Shown piece after piece: positions 7,397 through 16,965 of a stretch of 64,000 bases of DNA (positions are counted from its first letter, which is position 1; each line of letters opens with the position of its first letter). Position numbers and translations under genes: made by a program. Below the pieces are notes generated by a model, which was not told the origin of the DNA, made no database searches, and saw nothing but the letters and a program-made list of their open reading frames with translations. This DNA is from Pontibacter sp. HSC-36F09. Its GTDB lineage: Bacteria; Bacteroidota; Bacteroidia; Cytophagales; Hymenobacteraceae. The stretch is from assembly GCF_024171605.1 (NCBI RefSeq), contig NZ_JALKAA010000001.1:248001-312000 (forward strand). Direction: 5' to 3'.

Positions 7397-10300
7397 TTAA
7401 AATCCTAGGTTCAGGCCTACAGAAACAACTCGCTGCTGCGGGTTACCATTAAAGTCAACACCAGTAGAAGTAAATACCTCTGGGTCTAGACCTTTGTAAC
7501 CAGTGATTGTGAATGCATTCTGAAGCTGTGCATACATTCTCAGGCGCTGAACATTAATTTTGCCAGAGAGAGATGAAGGCAGTGTGTAACCGATGGCTAC
7601 GTTGCTCAGTTTCAAGAAGTCGCCATCCTCAACAAAACGGGTGGAAGTCTGACCATCGTTGTTTGCGGCTGTGCCTCTACCTTGGTATAGCTTCGGAGTT
7701 ACGCCATCACCTGGCTTATCCGGGCTCTGCCATCTTCCAAGGATCTCAGTACCGTTGTTCTCAAATGTTTGGTTCAACAGGTCCTGACGTGTACGGTTCA
7801 TGATCTTGTTACCACCAGAGAAGCGGAAGAACACGTTCATGTCAAAGTTGCCATACTTGAAGTTGTTGTCGAAACCGCCGAACCACTTAGGCAGAGCGCT
7901 TCCTAACACAACTTTGTCAGCAGTACCCAGCGTTGAGGCCTTTGAGATATCGGTTGGGTTAGCTGGGTCGTATACCTTGTAGCCAGATTGTCCTATCTGA
8001 AGGCTTGCCTGAACCAAGCTACCATCAGCTTTTCTGTAGATTGGGTTACCGTTTGCAACGTTCACACCTTCATAGATGTAACCAAAGAGAGAGTTGAAAG
8101 ACTCACCTTCTCTGTGGATGGTATAGTCAAATATCTGATCCTGGTTATCTACAAGAGCTGTTATCTTGTTATTCTGGGTAGAGAAGTTCACGTTGGCATT
8201 CCAAGAGAAGTTGGATTTCTCAAGTACTGCACCGCTCAAAGACACTTCGATACCATCGTTCTTCATTGTACCGATGTTTCTGTAGATCAGGTTTCCTGGC
8301 AAACCTAGTGAAGGAGGTGTTGGAGCACCTAGCACCATGTCCTTATTATTCTTCTGCCAGTAAGCAACTTCCATGTTTAGGCGGCCGTTGAACAGACCGA
8401 AGTCAGCACCGAAATCGATGATTTCTTGTGTTTCCCACTTCAGGTCACCATTACCAGTGTTGCTGAATGCTATACCACTCAGGCCACCGTAAGGGCGAGG
8501 AGCGAAAGAGCCAAGATAAGGATAGTCACCACCTACTATACCAGAGTTACCTACCTCTGCATAGCTACCTCTTATTCTGAAGTCAGTGATAACGCTCAGA
8601 GCGCTAGAGTTTTTGAAGAATTCTTCTTCAGATACACGCCATGCGGCAGAAACACCTGGGAAGTAACCCCAACGGTTGTCAGGAGAAAGCTTAGAAAGAC
8701 CGTCTGCTCTAAGTGAACCACCCACATAGTATTTTCCTTTGTAGTTATAGTTCACACGTCCAAGGTAAGAAGAAAGACCACTTCCACCGATACCACCAGC
8801 AATTTCCTGGTTAGCCATTGTTCCAGTCACAAGGTTCTCTCTGAAAAGGCGATCAGAAATACCTGAGCCGAAGGCGTTGAAGAAAGAGGTATTTGTTTTG
8901 TTGTATTCTGCTACGGCTGTCACATCAATGTTGTGTACATCATTGAATGACTTGTTATAAGACAGAATGTTCTGCCAGTTCCAGGTAGTGTAAGGAGAAT
9001 AAATTTGGTCAATGTAGCCATTTAAGCCTCTACCATCGCCATGGCGTGGGTCCATATAACCATAGTCATCCTGCAGCGAAAGGTCAACACCTAAAGCAGT
9101 TCTGAAGTTAAGGCCAGTCAAAATCTTGAAGTCCAGGAAGGCGTTACCGCTAGCACGGTAAGTCGTAGACCTACGAATATTGTTGTCCAAGCTAAAAAGG
9201 ATGTTCGGCGTATTGTTATTGATGTGGATAAGGTTTGCTCCTCTTCCCAAAGCAGCCGGGTTGTTATCATCCAGGTTATACCCTGTAGGGTCATTTGGAT
9301 CATATGCTCCTACGTTCGGCAACATACGGATCACTGCAAAAGTATTACCACTCAAGCTATTAGAACCTGTTGACACACCATTGTTTCGCTGATAAGAAAA
9401 ACCAGAATTCAAGCCAAATGTGAGTCGGTCAGATATTTTCTGATCCAGGTTGGCACGTAAGGTATAGCGTTTCAAATCGTTCGCTACAGCTATACCTTCC
9501 TGATCTGTGTAACCCAAAGAGAAGTAGTACTTACTTTTCTCTGTGCCTGCAGAGGCAGAAATAGTATGGCTCTGTTGGAAACCTGTTCTGTAAACAAGGT
9601 CGTTCCAGTCCGTGTTGGTGCCGTTAGCATCCATAAATGCCTGCGGTTTGTTGCCCGCATTGGTATACTTCTCGTTGGCAATCTCAACAAACTGCTCAGC
9701 ATTCAGAAGGTCATGTACCTGGATAGGGTTGGACCAGCCAGTGTACATATCATAGTTCACCTTCATTTGGCCCTGCTTTCCTTTTTTGGTTGTCACCAAA
9801 ATAACACCGTTAGAGGCACGTGAGCCGTAAATCGCTGTAGCGGCACCATCCTTCAGGATTTCGAATGACTCGATATCGTTCGGGTTGATGTCAGCAAGCG
9901 CATTAGAAGAGGCATAAGCACCTACGTTGCCTGTCAGCACGGGAATACCGTCGATTACAACAAGCGGAGAGTTGCTACCAGAGATAGAGTTCGTACCGCG
10001 GATACGGATCACAGGAGGAGCTCCCAGAATACCTGATGGCTGCTGCACAACAACACCAGACGCACGACCTGCCAATTGCTGGTCAAAGCTTGGAGTTGCC
10101 AGATTGGCAATCTCTTCACCTTTCACCTGCGCAATGGAACTCGTAACGTCCTTCTTAAGCTGTGTACCGTAACCAACCACTACAACTTCATCAAGTTGTC
10201 TCTGGTCGATCTCTAACGTCACATTGATAGAAGCAGAAGTTCCTATCGAACGCTCAGCCGTTTTGTAACCGAGGAAACGGAACACAAGAGTGTTTCCGTC

Positions 10301-10501
10301 TGCCGGCACACTAATAGAATAAGTACCATCTGCACCGGTCGCTGTGCCGGAGCTAGTGCCCTTTACAAGCACTGCCACACCAGGAAGGCCTTGGCCAGTC
10401 GACTGGTCTGTCACAGTACCCGTAACAGTTCTGCCCTGCGCCACTGCCTGCTGAAGCAGGGCGAACACCAGCGCAAAACTCAATAGTAGTAGTTTTTTCA
10501 T
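7397..10501 (-). CDS. SusC/RagA-family TonB-linked outer-membrane transporter
   Basis: 1034 aa. Signal peptide ending AVAQ, then a carboxypeptidase-regulatory-like domain (about 23-100, VTGTVTDQSTGQGLPGVAVLVKG), the SusC signature EVVVVGYG, a plug domain (about 115-230, with RIRGTNSI and the SusC-type DIESFEILKDGAATAIYGSRASNGVILVTTKKG) and a beta-barrel ending in an aromatic (GLNLGF). It imports ligand delivered by the SusD partner using TonB energy. First gene of a leftward SusC-SusD pair; it diverges from a second SusC at 11585. Confidence 0.96.
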   Translation of the reverse strand: MKKLLLLSFALVFALLQQAVAQGRTVTGTVTDQSTGQGLPGVAVLVKGTSSGTATGADGTYSISVPADGNTLVFRFLGYKTAERSIGTSASINVTLEIDQRQLDEVVVVGYGTQLKKDVTSSIAQVKGEEIANLATPSFDQQLAGRASGVVVQQPSGILGAPPVIRIRGTNSISGSNSPLVVIDGIPVLTGNVGAYASSNALADINPNDIESFEILKDGAATAIYGSRASNGVILVTTKKGKQGQMKVNYDMYTGWSNPIQVHDLLNAEQFVEIANEKYTNAGNKPQAFMDANGTNTDWNDLVYRTGFQQSHTISASAGTEKSKYYFSLGYTDQEGIAVANDLKRYTLRANLDQKISDRLTFGLNSGFSYQRNNGVSTGSNSLSGNTFAVIRMLPNVGAYDPNDPTGYNLDDNNPAALGRGANLIHINNNTPNILFSLDNNIRRSTTYRASGNAFLDFKILTGLNFRTALGVDLSLQDDYGYMDPRHGDGRGLNGYIDQIYSPYTTWNWQNILSYNKSFNDVHNIDVTAVAEYNKTNTSFFNAFGSGISDRLFRENLVTGTMANQEIAGGIGGSGLSSYLGRVNYNYKGKYYVGGSLRADGLSKLSPDNRWGYFPGVSAAWRVSEEEFFKNSSALSVITDFRIRGSYAEVGNSGIVGGDYPYLGSFAPRPYGGLSGIAFSNTGNGDLKWETQEIIDFGADFGLFNGRLNMEVAYWQKNNKDMVLGAPTPPSLGLPGNLIYRNIGTMKNDGIEVSLSGAVLEKSNFSWNANVNFSTQNNKITALVDNQDQIFDYTIHREGESFNSLFGYIYEGVNVANGNPIYRKADGSLVQASLQIGQSGYKVYDPANPTDISKASTLGTADKVVLGSALPKWFGGFDNNFKYGNFDMNVFFRFSGGNKIMNRTRQDLLNQTFENNGTEILGRWQSPDKPGDGVTPKLYQGRGTAANNDGQTSTRFVEDGDFLKLSNVAIGYTLPSSLSGKINVQRLRMYAQLQNAFTITGYKGLDPEVFTSTGVDFNGNPQQRVVSVGLNLGF

Positions 10502-11584
10502 TGGTTTGTTAATTGAGTTGAAAGATAAATAGTAGTTAAGATTTAAGGTTTAAGAAATAAGATTTACAATAAGCTCAGTTGGAATGCCAGCAAGTATAAA
10601 GAGAGCTTCTATACGGCCTTCTTATAACCGAATCACAGTATCCATGCCAGCAAGTGAATAGGAATAAAAGAAGCCTATTTAGCATTTAAATAAACTTTTT
10701 ACACTATTTGATTGCTCCAAACTAAGCATATTTTTCCAATATATACAAAACTACAAATTAAAATTCTTCGTAGCTATCTTCGTATTTTTCAGGTATTTAC
10801 ACCTTTATCTTGTGTTATTACAAGTTCAGAAACAATTCAAAAGACTCTTTAATATCATAACCAATTGAAAATCAAAATACTTAATATATATTGCTTTAAA
10901 TCCTTATCAGTATAATACCAAAACTATTATAATATATTAATTCTTCTATTTCATAAGTTGCTCTAAGCCAATGTTGTAACACACACTGGTTGCTCTACTA
11001 AAAAAACCCTCCTGAGAGGCAGACCTTAATTTAAAAAATCAGAGTACAATTTACCTTTATTAGGTGTGGTTGGCTGTATTACTTTAGATCAGCGTCAAAC
11101 ACATTCCATATATCCGACCCCTCTACGCGCGCGACCAGAAATCTCACCCGACTATACCTTCTCATAAGGGTGCAGCATGTTATCCTATAAGAGAAAAATA
11201 TGAGCACTATAGCTCCTTCTACCTTCCAGAGCTTCTCCGCTATTATTGAGTCCCACCCATTTGTAACAATCACAGCTATTCTCATTTACAATTAATAAAT
11301 ATACAAATACCAATAACTTTATATAATAACATATTTTTTTAGTTAAAATACTATTAATCAACCTCTAAATGAAATTTAACACGTATAATGTTATGACTAA
11401 GCAATATAACTTTAGCATTAAAGAATAGATACATTAACATATTTAGTGCTTAAGTTTTGATCTAACTGAATAGCATCTGCCCCGAAAATGCTCTTCTAAC
11501 TAACCCACCAGTAAGTGCTCTACCGCATGGCACTTTTCCAAACTGATTTAACACACTTTATGAAGCCAAAAACATTTTGGAAAC
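10502..11584. promoter_or_regulatory. AT-rich divergent promoter region between two SusC genes
   Basis: 1083 bp, clearly richer in A/T than the surrounding genes, with no convincing ORF. The 12-bp word ATGCCAGCAAGT occurs twice in direct orientation, 60 bp apart, at 10584-10595 and 10644-10655, upstream of the leftward SusC gene; this spacing would suit a repeated operator. No anti-sigma/ECF pair or HTCS regulator lies beside it. I could not place the promoters with confidence. Confidence 0.5.
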
Positions 11585-14500
11585 ATGAACAAACTACTAC
11601 TAGTGAGTTTTATTCTGATTCTAGCCCTTTTTCAGCCGGGTATGGCCCAGACTAGAGCAGTTACGGGTACCGTAACAGATCAGGAAACAGGGCAGGGACT
11701 GCCCGGCGTTGCCGTACTGGTGCAAGGCACCAGCGTCGGTACCGCTACAGGAGCCAACGGCGAATACTCCATCAATGTACCGGCAGGCTCTAACACGCTT
11801 GCTTTCCGCTTTATTGGCTACACCACCGTCACGCGTGAAGTCGGCAACGAATCAACCATCAATGTAACCTTAAGCGTGGACACCCGGCAGCTGCAGGAAG
11901 TGGTGGTAACTGCTGTAGGTATAGAGCGAACCGAGCGATCACTGGGATATGCTGTGCAGAACGTGGAAGGCGATCAGCTATCCCAGCGCTCCGAACCAAA
12001 CGTGGTCAACGCCCTGCAGGGCAAGGTTGCTGGCGTGGAGATCATCTCCTCGAGCGGTCTGCCCGGTGCGGGTACACAGGTATTTATCAGGGGTATCTCA
12101 TCTGCTACCGGCAACAACCAGCCGCTGTTTGTGGTTGACGGTATCCCGATTGATAACTCGACCAACTTTACCTCCGCCCCTACAGTGGGTGGTGCTGCCT
12201 ACTCAAACCGTGGCCTTGACATCAACCCGAACGATATCGAATCGATGACCGTGCTGAAAGGGCCTGCCGCTGCGGCGCTCTACGGATCCAGAGCGGCAAA
12301 CGGTGCCATCATCATCACCACCAAGAAAGGGATGGCTGGTGATGCCAACAAGAAGTTTGAGGTGACGGTTACCTCCTCGTTCAACCTGCAGAACGTGTAT
12401 GGCTTGCCAGAGTACCAGAACGACTATGGCCAGGGCACTAACTTCCGCTACAGCCCGAACGTGACCGATAGCTGGGGTCCAAGGTTTGGCACGCCAGGTA
12501 TAACCACTGTACCTAACGTTGCCGGCAACCCGCAGGAGACACTGGAGTACAGAGCATACCCGGACAACGTTGAAGATTTTTTCGAGACAGGCACCATCTT
12601 TGACAATGGCCTGCAGCTAGCCGGCGCGGGTGCTAATACCAGGTATATCTTCAGCGCCAACAGCACCAACCAGTCTGGTATTATTCCGAACAGCGGCCTT
12701 GACCGCTTCTCGCTTCGTGCTGCTGGTACAGCGGAGTTATCGTATGGTATCTCGCTAGATGCCTCTATCATCTATGCTAATACCGAGCAGGAGGGCTCTT
12801 TGCAGGGTAACTCTGGAACAAGCCCCTGGTTTACGCTGCCTTTCACACCCAGAAGTTTTGACGTCAACAATGTGCCGTACAAGATAGGTCCCGGCCAGCA
12901 GGCCCCCACCCTGTTCACACAGCTTGCCCGCGACAACCCGCGATGGAGCGTGAACGAGAACTTCTATGAAAGCGAGGTAAACAGAACCATCACCAGTGCC
13001 ACTGTCAACTGGAAGCCCCAGTTCTTTCAGGACCTGACTTTTACTTACCGCATTGGTCTGGACCAGTACTCGGACAAACGCCGGGAGGCAATTGCCTTCG
13101 GTTCGATTAACTCGAACGGAAATACGGCCCTCAACCGACGGGGCTCCCAAATCTATGATGACATTTTCTATAGTCAGTTTAACCAGGATATATTCGGTGT
13201 CTACACCAAAGACCTGAACGAGGATATCAATCTACGATTCCTGGTGGGTAACCAGATCAACGCCATTAAAACGGACAATCGAAATATCAGAGCGGAAGAC
13301 CTGATCACACCGGAGTTCTACAACCTGATCAACCATACCAATACCAACATCTTCCCGACGAACACAGAGACACAGCGACGGCTGGTGGGTGTCTATTCAC
13401 AGCTCGGCTTATCGTACAGAAACTGGCTGTTCCTGGAACTGCAGGGACGCAACGACTGGTCATCGACACTGGCTCTCGACAACAACAGCTACTTTTACCC
13501 TGCCGCCAGCGTGGGCTTCGTATTCACGGATGCCTTCGATATAGCCAACCCCATTCTCAGCTATGGCAAGCTAAGAGGTAGCTATGCCCGCGTAGGTAAC
13601 GACGCCGGCATCTACCTGACCAACACGGTGTTTGTAAACCAAGGCTTCGGCAATAACGTGGCGGGGATCAGTTTTCCATTCAATGGTACGGTGGCAGCAG
13701 TATCACGCGGCAACAGACGGGGCAATCTGGAACTGAACCCTGAGTTCACCACTTCCTACGAAGCCGGTGTGGAATTAGGTATGTTTGACGGAAGAGCTTC
13801 CCTTGATGTGAACTACTTCTTCAACAAAACCACCGACCAGATCTTTAACGTGGATGTGCCGGGCTCAACGGGCTTTACCACCTTCACCCAAAACGCCGGT
13901 GAGATCCAGAACAAAGGCTGGGAGATTAGCGCTACAGGTACACCGTTTACTTTTGAGGGCGGCTTCCGCTGGGATGTCAACGTGAACTTCACAGATATTC
14001 AGTCAAAAGTGGTATCGCTGGCACCCGGACTTAACCAGTTTACGCTGCTGACGGGTGCCGGAACCGGTGCCTTCACTGGCCTTAGCCCGGTGCTGATTCC
14101 GGGACAGCCTTTCGGCGTGATTCAGTCATCCGCCTTCCTGCGCGATGAGCAGGGCCGCTTCATCATTAACCCCAATACGGGCGTGCCGGTGGTGGACCAG
14201 AACCCGCAGATTATCGCAGACCCGAACGCGGACTGGTGGGGTAGCCTGGGCAATACCTTCAGCTTTAAAGGGTTTAACCTGAATGTACTGCTACAGTATG
14301 TGCACGGCGGTGACTTCTACTCCCGCCAGACGCAGATTGCCCGCCTGCGCGGGGTGCTCGAAGAGCAGACAGACCGGGAGCGGCCCTACATGTTTGAGGG
14401 CGTGGTCCTGAATGCAGACGGTACCTCCAGGCCGAACACCACGCAGATATCTGCCCAGGAGTATTGGGTGGCTCTAAATGCAGCCAACGAATTCGCGGTG

Positions 14501-14749
14501 TTTGACGCATCGGTATTCAGGGTGCGGGAAGTGAGTCTGGGATATGAACTGCCAGCCGAGATACTGGAGCGCACACCGTTTGGAGCTGCCAGCATTTCTG
14601 TCTCCGGCCGTAACCTCTTCTTCTATGCACCTAACCTGCCACATGCCGACCCAGAATCAAACCAGCTAGGCGGCAACACCAGGGGCTTTGAATTTAACTC
14701 TCCTCCGACTGTTAGAAACTATGGTGTAAACCTCCGTTTCACATTCTAA
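11585..14749 (+). CDS. SusC/RagA-family TonB-linked outer-membrane transporter (second system)
   Basis: 1054 aa. Signal peptide ending GMAQ, carboxypeptidase-regulatory-like domain (about 23-100), EVVVTAVGIERTERSLGYA linker, plug with FIRGISSATGNNQPLFVVDG and the DIESMTVLKGPAAAALYGSRAANGAIIITTKKG segment, then a beta-barrel ending LRFTF. The extended SLGYA linker after the signature is usual in the SusC subgroup paired with SusD-like_2 lipoproteins. The first 100 residues closely resemble those of the SusC at 7397-10501, while the plug and barrel differ strongly, so the two transporters probably take different ligands. It heads a three-gene rightward operon. Confidence 0.96.
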   Translation: MNKLLLVSFILILALFQPGMAQTRAVTGTVTDQETGQGLPGVAVLVQGTSVGTATGANGEYSINVPAGSNTLAFRFIGYTTVTREVGNESTINVTLSVDTRQLQEVVVTAVGIERTERSLGYAVQNVEGDQLSQRSEPNVVNALQGKVAGVEIISSSGLPGAGTQVFIRGISSATGNNQPLFVVDGIPIDNSTNFTSAPTVGGAAYSNRGLDINPNDIESMTVLKGPAAAALYGSRAANGAIIITTKKGMAGDANKKFEVTVTSSFNLQNVYGLPEYQNDYGQGTNFRYSPNVTDSWGPRFGTPGITTVPNVAGNPQETLEYRAYPDNVEDFFETGTIFDNGLQLAGAGANTRYIFSANSTNQSGIIPNSGLDRFSLRAAGTAELSYGISLDASIIYANTEQEGSLQGNSGTSPWFTLPFTPRSFDVNNVPYKIGPGQQAPTLFTQLARDNPRWSVNENFYESEVNRTITSATVNWKPQFFQDLTFTYRIGLDQYSDKRREAIAFGSINSNGNTALNRRGSQIYDDIFYSQFNQDIFGVYTKDLNEDINLRFLVGNQINAIKTDNRNIRAEDLITPEFYNLINHTNTNIFPTNTETQRRLVGVYSQLGLSYRNWLFLELQGRNDWSSTLALDNNSYFYPAASVGFVFTDAFDIANPILSYGKLRGSYARVGNDAGIYLTNTVFVNQGFGNNVAGISFPFNGTVAAVSRGNRRGNLELNPEFTTSYEAGVELGMFDGRASLDVNYFFNKTTDQIFNVDVPGSTGFTTFTQNAGEIQNKGWEISATGTPFTFEGGFRWDVNVNFTDIQSKVVSLAPGLNQFTLLTGAGTGAFTGLSPVLIPGQPFGVIQSSAFLRDEQGRFIINPNTGVPVVDQNPQIIADPNADWWGSLGNTFSFKGFNLNVLLQYVHGGDFYSRQTQIARLRGVLEEQTDRERPYMFEGVVLNADGTSRPNTTQISAQEYWVALNAANEFAVFDASVFRVREVSLGYELPAEILERTPFGAASISVSGRNLFFYAPNLPHADPESNQLGGNTRGFEFNSPPTVRNYGVNLRFTF

Positions 14750-14767
14750 ATCTAGACACCAAAACAT

Positions 14768-16267
14768 ATGAAAAAGATAACGATAATAAAAGGGGTGGTG
14801 TTGGCATTTATGATGGCGATCGCCGGCGCTTGCGACGATTACCTGGATGTGAACGTAAGCCCGAACAACCTGCCGAACGCTTCGGTGCAAAGCCTGCTTC
14901 CAGGGGCACAGATAGGCACAGGCTTCTTTGTAGGGAACACTGCTCAGATCATCACTTCACTCTGGATGCAGCAAATGGCCGGCACGGGTACCCAAACAGA
15001 CCCATACGACCGGTATAATGTTTCGCCTGAGAACAATGAGTGGAACTCGATCTACGCCACTCTGCTGGACGACCTGGAGCAGATCGTGCAACAGGGGCGT
15101 GAGGAGGGAAACTTCCATTACGCAGGTATGGCCCGTATCCAACAGGCCTATGTATACCTGGTGGCGACAGACCTGTGGGGTGATATACCTTTTTCGCAGG
15201 CATTGAACATCGAGGAATTTCCCAAACCGGTCTACGATCCGCAGGAACAGGTATACGCCGGGGTAGTGCAGTTGCTGGAAGAGGGACTTGCCGACCTGGA
15301 CAAGACCACTGTCACTGCGGCCTCAGTTGGGGATCAGGTATACGGTGGCAACCTCGATAGATGGCGTAAGGCAGCCAACTCAATCAAGCTAAAGCTATAC
15401 CTGCAAAGCCGCAAGACGAACCCGAACTCTGCAAGCGCCATTACACAGCTGGTAAACGAAGGGAACCTGATCTCTTCCAATGATGAGAATTTCAATATCA
15501 GATATTTTTCTTCATCCGGCTCGTTCAACCCGATCTACATGTATCAGCACCAGACGCGCATCAACGACATGATCCTGAGCCAGCGCTTCTACGACTCACT
15601 CTCAGCCCTGAACGACCCAAGGCTGCCTGTGTTCTTCACCCGAACCGGTGGAAACTATGTCACTTATGACAATGGTGCCTTTACATCGGTACCCTTTACG
15701 AGTCCTAACAGGTCCCGCTGGGGAGTGTATGTAGTCGGTAACGGCACGCAGCTTGCGAACGGCACCATCGAGAATGGCGGCGCTGCCCCGATCCGCCTTA
15801 TCACCCTGACCATGGTTAACTTCTGGCTTGCCGAGGCTTCCCTCACGCTTGGCACTCCCGGTGATCCGGCTGAGTACTTCAGGCAGGCGCTCCAGGCTCA
15901 GTTTGACGACATAAGAGCCTTTGTGAGTGCTGGCAGCTTACCAGCCAACTTCGAGGCGGACGCGACAGCTTATATCAACAGGCGGGTGGCGGCCTTTCAG
16001 TCGGCTAGTTCTACAGAAGGCAAGCTCAACATCCTGATCAGGGATAAATGGGCCTCTTCCGTCGGAAACGCTTACGAGGCCTATAACGACTACAGGCGCA
16101 CGGGATATCCACAGCTTGAACTTGCTCAGAACCCTCAGGTAGGTGTCACCAGAATCCCTGTCCGCTGGCCTTATGCACTGGGAGAGATTCAGGGTAACGC
16201 AGAGAACGTACCGCTGCAGGATTATCCTGCCGGCTTACTGGTACCAGTTTGGTGGATGGGCGAATAG
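14768..16267 (+). CDS. SusD-like outer-membrane lipoprotein (SusD-like_2 type)
   Basis: 499 aa. Lipobox IAGAC with Cys near residue 22, followed by DDYLDVNVSPNNLPNASVQ and LLPGAQIGTG, the N-terminal pattern of the SusD-like_2 branch rather than classical SusD. The middle is helical and TPR-like, with AGMARIQQAYVYLVATDLWGDIPFSQAL, which is conserved in this branch. It lies 18 nt after its SusC. The function is surface binding of ligand for import through SusC; the ligand is unknown. Confidence 0.93.
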   Translation: MKKITIIKGVVLAFMMAIAGACDDYLDVNVSPNNLPNASVQSLLPGAQIGTGFFVGNTAQIITSLWMQQMAGTGTQTDPYDRYNVSPENNEWNSIYATLLDDLEQIVQQGREEGNFHYAGMARIQQAYVYLVATDLWGDIPFSQALNIEEFPKPVYDPQEQVYAGVVQLLEEGLADLDKTTVTAASVGDQVYGGNLDRWRKAANSIKLKLYLQSRKTNPNSASAITQLVNEGNLISSNDENFNIRYFSSSGSFNPIYMYQHQTRINDMILSQRFYDSLSALNDPRLPVFFTRTGGNYVTYDNGAFTSVPFTSPNRSRWGVYVVGNGTQLANGTIENGGAAPIRLITLTMVNFWLAEASLTLGTPGDPAEYFRQALQAQFDDIRAFVSAGSLPANFEADATAYINRRVAAFQSASSTEGKLNILIRDKWASSVGNAYEAYNDYRRTGYPQLELAQNPQVGVTRIPVRWPYALGEIQGNAENVPLQDYPAGLLVPVWWMGE

Positions 16268-16294
16268 TGTATTTGACTTTAAAGCGATTTAAAA

Positions 16295-16891
16295 ATGAAA
16301 ATCAATAACTTAACAGTTAAGTACACGACTCTAGTCATCCTGTGCTTAACACTGATCAGCTGCGAAAAAGATGAGTTTGACGGCCTACTCAATATTGATC
16401 CGGTGCCTGAGGCTGCCATTACTTTTCCACAGTCTGCTGGGCCCAATGGCCAGCCACTACTCGACGAAGGCGCTTTCATCATTTATCAGGATGCGATAGC
16501 GAATGGCAGTGTATCGATAGAGATTAGGGTACCGGAGGGCAAGCAGATTACTTCAGTTGCGGCAACCGCCCAGCGTTTCCGCAACGGCGCTGCCACTACT
16601 CCTAACATCAGCCCGACTTTTACTACAGCCACCACACCGGCGGGCCTTGCTGCCAGAGCACCTGATGCTGTGATTACCAGAAACACGGCGCCCAATTTGC
16701 CAAGTCAGGCAGTCGGACCGGCCAGCACGGTCACGTTTACCATTCCTACCAATCCGCTCCCTGCCCCTCTAATGGATGCTGAATTGTCAGATCTTCAGGT
16801 AAATGATGTGATACGATTCTTTTTCAGGGTAACCCTGGCTGATGGCACCGAACACCGTGCCATGGAGGTGCGTGTGGTTGTCACTGGTTAG
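16295..16891 (+). CDS. Lipoprotein of unknown function in the second SusCD operon
   Basis: 198 aa. Signal peptide with lipobox TLISC, followed by an acidic stretch (EKDEFDG) that could act as a surface export signal of the Bacteroidota type. The rest is beta-rich and Ala/Thr/Pro-rich, with no recognised domain; a single Ig- or C2-like beta sandwich is possible. It begins 27 nt after the SusD-like gene and ends at a strong terminator, so it is the third gene of the operon. Its most likely role is an extra surface ligand-binding protein, inferred from position only. Confidence 0.75.
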   Translation: MKINNLTVKYTTLVILCLTLISCEKDEFDGLLNIDPVPEAAITFPQSAGPNGQPLLDEGAFIIYQDAIANGSVSIEIRVPEGKQITSVAATAQRFRNGAATTPNISPTFTTATTPAGLAARAPDAVITRNTAPNLPSQAVGPASTVTFTIPTNPLPAPLMDAELSDLQVNDVIRFFFRVTLADGTEHRAMEVRVVVTG

Positions 16892-16913
16892 GCGCACTAA
16901 TGCCTCATAGTAC

Positions 16914-16945
16914 AAAAAAGGCTTCCTCTTCAGGAAGCCTTTTTT
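16914..16945. terminator. Bidirectional terminator between SusCD operon 2 and prfB
   Basis: Arms 16914-16927 and 16932-16945 form a perfect 14-bp stem with a CTTC loop, flanked by A and T runs. It serves the rightward SusCD operon and the leftward prfB gene. Confidence 0.9.
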
Positions 16946-16965
16946 TACTGTCTATACCTTAGCTC

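Noticed and set aside
11079..11285. 68-codon leftward ORF in the AT-rich gap between the SusC genes
   Set aside because: No signal, no family-like pattern, isolated in a low-complexity region, and it overlaps the expected regulatory zone.
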